Shown here: positions 62,616 to 64,000 of the stretch, one piece after another
How the letters are laid out: each line of letters begins with the position of its first letter
How positions within the stretch are numbered: the stretch's first letter is position 1
Assembly: GCF_023243115.1 (NCBI RefSeq)
Contig: NZ_CP085081.1
Coordinates: forward strand, 930,001-994,000
Direction: 5' to 3'
DNA: 64,000 bases
From: Sediminicoccus sp. KRV36
GTDB taxonomy: Bacteria > Pseudomonadota > Alphaproteobacteria > Acetobacterales > Acetobacteraceae
The notes under the pieces: model-generated
Seen by the model: the letters and a program-made list of their open reading frames with translations, nothing else
Told to the model about the DNA's origin: nothing
The model's database searches: none
Translations under genes and position numbers: made by a program

Positions 62616-63719
62616 GTGAATATGGCGGCACCCGCCGAAGGGGGCCTGCGGCGCTTTTCCCTGGCCATTGACGCCATGGGGGGCGACCACGCGCCGGATA
62701 TCGTGCTCGATGGCCTGGAACTGGCGGCCGAGCGGCATCCCAAGGCGCAATTCCTGCTGGTGGGTGATGAGGCACGGCTGCGCGAGGGGCTGAAATCCCG
62801 TCCGCGCGCCGAAAAGCTTTGCGTCATCCGCCACGCGCCGGATGCCATCCCGGGGGACATGAAGCCGACCGCGGCGCTGCGCCAGGGGCGCAACTCTTCC
62901 ATGCGGCTGGCCATTGACGCCGTCGCCAAGGGTGAGGCCGCAGGCGTGGTGTCCGCCGGCAATACGGGGGCGCTGATGGCGCTCGCCAAGATCGTCATCA
63001 AGACCATGCCGGAGATTGGCCGCCCCGCGCTGGCCGCCATCACGCCCTCGGCGCGCGGCGACGTGGTCATGCTCGATCTCGGCGCCAATATTCAGTGCGA
63101 TGCCCGCAACCTGATCGAATTCGCCATCATGGGCGATGCCTTCGCGCGCGCCGTGCTGGGCCTGCCCAGCCCCACCATCGGCCTGCTCAATGTCGGCTCC
63201 GAGGAACTCAAGGGCGATGACCGCGTGCGCCAGGCGGCCGAAGTGCTGCGCGAGGGGCATGCCGGCATCAATTTCCACGGCTTCATCGAAGGCCATGACA
63301 TCGCGGCCGGCACGGTGGATGTGGTGGTGACCGACGGCTTCACCGGCAATGTCGCGCTCAAGACCGGCGAGGGCGCGCTGAAGCTGATGCGCGATCTGCT
63401 GCGCCAGGTCTTCACCTCCTCCATCCCCGCCCGCGCCGGCTATCTGCTGGCCCGCCCGGCACTGGAGCGGCTGCGCGAATGGATGGATCCGCGCCGCTAC
63501 AATGGCGCGATCCTGCTCGGGCTGAACGGCGTCGTGGTGAAATCCCATGGCGGCACGGATGCGACGGGCTTCGCCCATGCCATGGATGTGGCGATGGACA
63601 TGGTGACGCATGGCTTCACGCAGAATATCCGCGAGGGGCTGTCCCGCCTCGCCACGCATGCTGCCCCCTTGGCTTCCCCCGTGGTCGCCCCGCCGGCGGT
63701 CATCGCTCAGCAGGACTGA
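62616..63719 (+). CDS. plsX: Phosphate acyltransferase PlsX
   Basis: 367 residues from GTG 62616 (ATG 62622 also possible), G-rich run 62600-62607 upstream. Signature AIDAMGGDHAPDIVLDG, SAGNTGALMALAKI, SEELKGDD and DGFTGNVALKTGEGALK. It converts acyl-ACP to acyl phosphate for phospholipid synthesis. Confidence 0.97.
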   Translation: MNMAAPAEGGLRRFSLAIDAMGGDHAPDIVLDGLELAAERHPKAQFLLVGDEARLREGLKSRPRAEKLCVIRHAPDAIPGDMKPTAALRQGRNSSMRLAIDAVAKGEAAGVVSAGNTGALMALAKIVIKTMPEIGRPALAAITPSARGDVVMLDLGANIQCDARNLIEFAIMGDAFARAVLGLPSPTIGLLNVGSEELKGDDRVRQAAEVLREGHAGINFHGFIEGHDIAAGTVDVVVTDGFTGNVALKTGEGALKLMRDLLRQVFTSSIPARAGYLLARPALERLREWMDPRRYNGAILLGLNGVVVKSHGGTDATGFAHAMDVAMDMVTHGFTQNIREGLSRLATHAAPLASPVVAPPAVIAQQD

Positions 63720-63725
63720 ACTGCC

Positions 63726-64000
63726 TTGACGCTTCGCTCCGTGATCGCCGGCTGCGGCGGCTATCTTCCCCCCGATATCGTGAGCAATGAGGCGCTGGCC
63801 GCGCGCTACGGGCTGGATACCAGCGATGCCTGGATCCGCGAGCGCAGCGGGATCACGCAGCGCCATCTGGCCGGCCCGGGTGACACCTGCGCCTCGCTCG
63901 GCGCCGAGGCCGCCCGCCGCGCCCTGGCCCATGCCGGCGCCCTGGTGGCGGAGGTGGATGCGATCATCGTCGCCACCGCCACCCCGGACCACGCCTTTCC
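63726..64000 (+). CDS. fabH: 3-oxoacyl-ACP synthase III, N-terminal part (cut by the window end)
   Basis: TTG at 63726 opens a frame to the window end: SVIAGCGGYLPPDIVSNEAL, TSDAWIRERSGITQRHL and AIIVATATPDH, the N-terminal third of FabH. The catalytic Cys lies beyond the window. It starts fatty-acid synthesis by condensing acetyl-CoA with malonyl-ACP, and follows plsX by six bases. Confidence 0.93.
   Translation, partial: MTLRSVIAGCGGYLPPDIVSNEALAARYGLDTSDAWIRERSGITQRHLAGPGDTCASLGAEAARRALAHAGALVAEVDAIIVATATPDHAF

Overview
This is a high-GC chromosomal window with dense, mostly short-spaced genes. Several features point to an alphaproteobacterium of the Acetobacteraceae, most like Roseomonas and its relatives. 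These are the glyQ/glyS/ppdK order, a bamE / ubiquinol-cytochrome c chaperone / DUF177 / rpmF / plsX / fabH block, a Zur-type operator of alphaproteobacterial form, and an unusual number of periplasmic receptors, many of Bug/TctC type. The family assignment is inference; no rRNA or tRNA gene was seen. No CRISPR array, integrase, transposase or phage gene was recognised.

Layout. 1-1300: the 5' part of a DUF3052 gene and a Bug/TctC receptor. 1.6-5.3 kb: sdhCDAB. 5.5-7.1 kb: an orphan dipeptide-type receptor. 7.1-14 kb, minus strand: ppdK, glyS, a VapBC toxin-antitoxin pair and glyQ. The VapBC pair sits inside the glyQ-glyS operon and its probable operator fills the whole gap after glyQ. 14-18.7 kb: a gamma-glutamyltranspeptidase, a TonB-dependent receptor under a near-ideal Zur box, and a Pro-rich protein of unknown role. 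18.7-22.2 kb: an NMT1/SsuA-type ABC importer followed by an arylmalonate decarboxylase-like enzyme. 22.4-24.6 kb: rhodanese, a DUF155 protein and a TauD-type dioxygenase. 24.7-29.5 kb: a TetR-controlled RND pump. 29.6-37.4 kb: a catabolic zone with DUF3237, HMG-CoA lyase-like enzyme, hydratase, TRAP transporter DctPQM, MarR, VOC protein and acyl-CoA dehydrogenase. 37.4-42.2 kb: DUF533, a methyltransferase with a tandem repeat, dnaJ and dnaK. 42.4-48.1 kb: an Lrp / TAXI receptor / amidohydrolase operon, then an outer-membrane barrel with a two-component system. 48.2-54.5 kb: a second dipeptide-type receptor, an MFS/AraC divergent pair, a decarboxylase-like amidohydrolase and lpdA. 54.7-58 kb: three tandem small secreted paralogues and two tandem Bug receptors. 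58-60.3 kb: argD-argF. 60.6-64 kb: bamE, then the respiratory-chaperone and fatty-acid block, ending inside fabH.

How it fits together. Core metabolism (TCA cycle complex II, pyruvate phosphate dikinase, glycyl-tRNA synthetase, chaperones, arginine and lipid synthesis, E3 of 2-oxoacid dehydrogenases) is interleaved with uptake and catabolism of small organic acids. Receptors greatly outnumber permeases: three Bug proteins, two DppA-like proteins and one TAXI protein have no membrane partner in the window.

The most unusual signals are: the toxin-antitoxin module welded into the glyQ-glyS operon; an internal segment of glyS with about 50% GC against about 75% nearby; a modular intergenic repeat (fixed GGGGC...GCCCC head, different palindromic cores) lying at the 3' ends of genes; a Zur box overlapping the TonB-receptor promoter; a Gly/Cys active-site pattern of the arylmalonate decarboxylase kind; and three tandem, diverged, two-cysteine secreted proteins.
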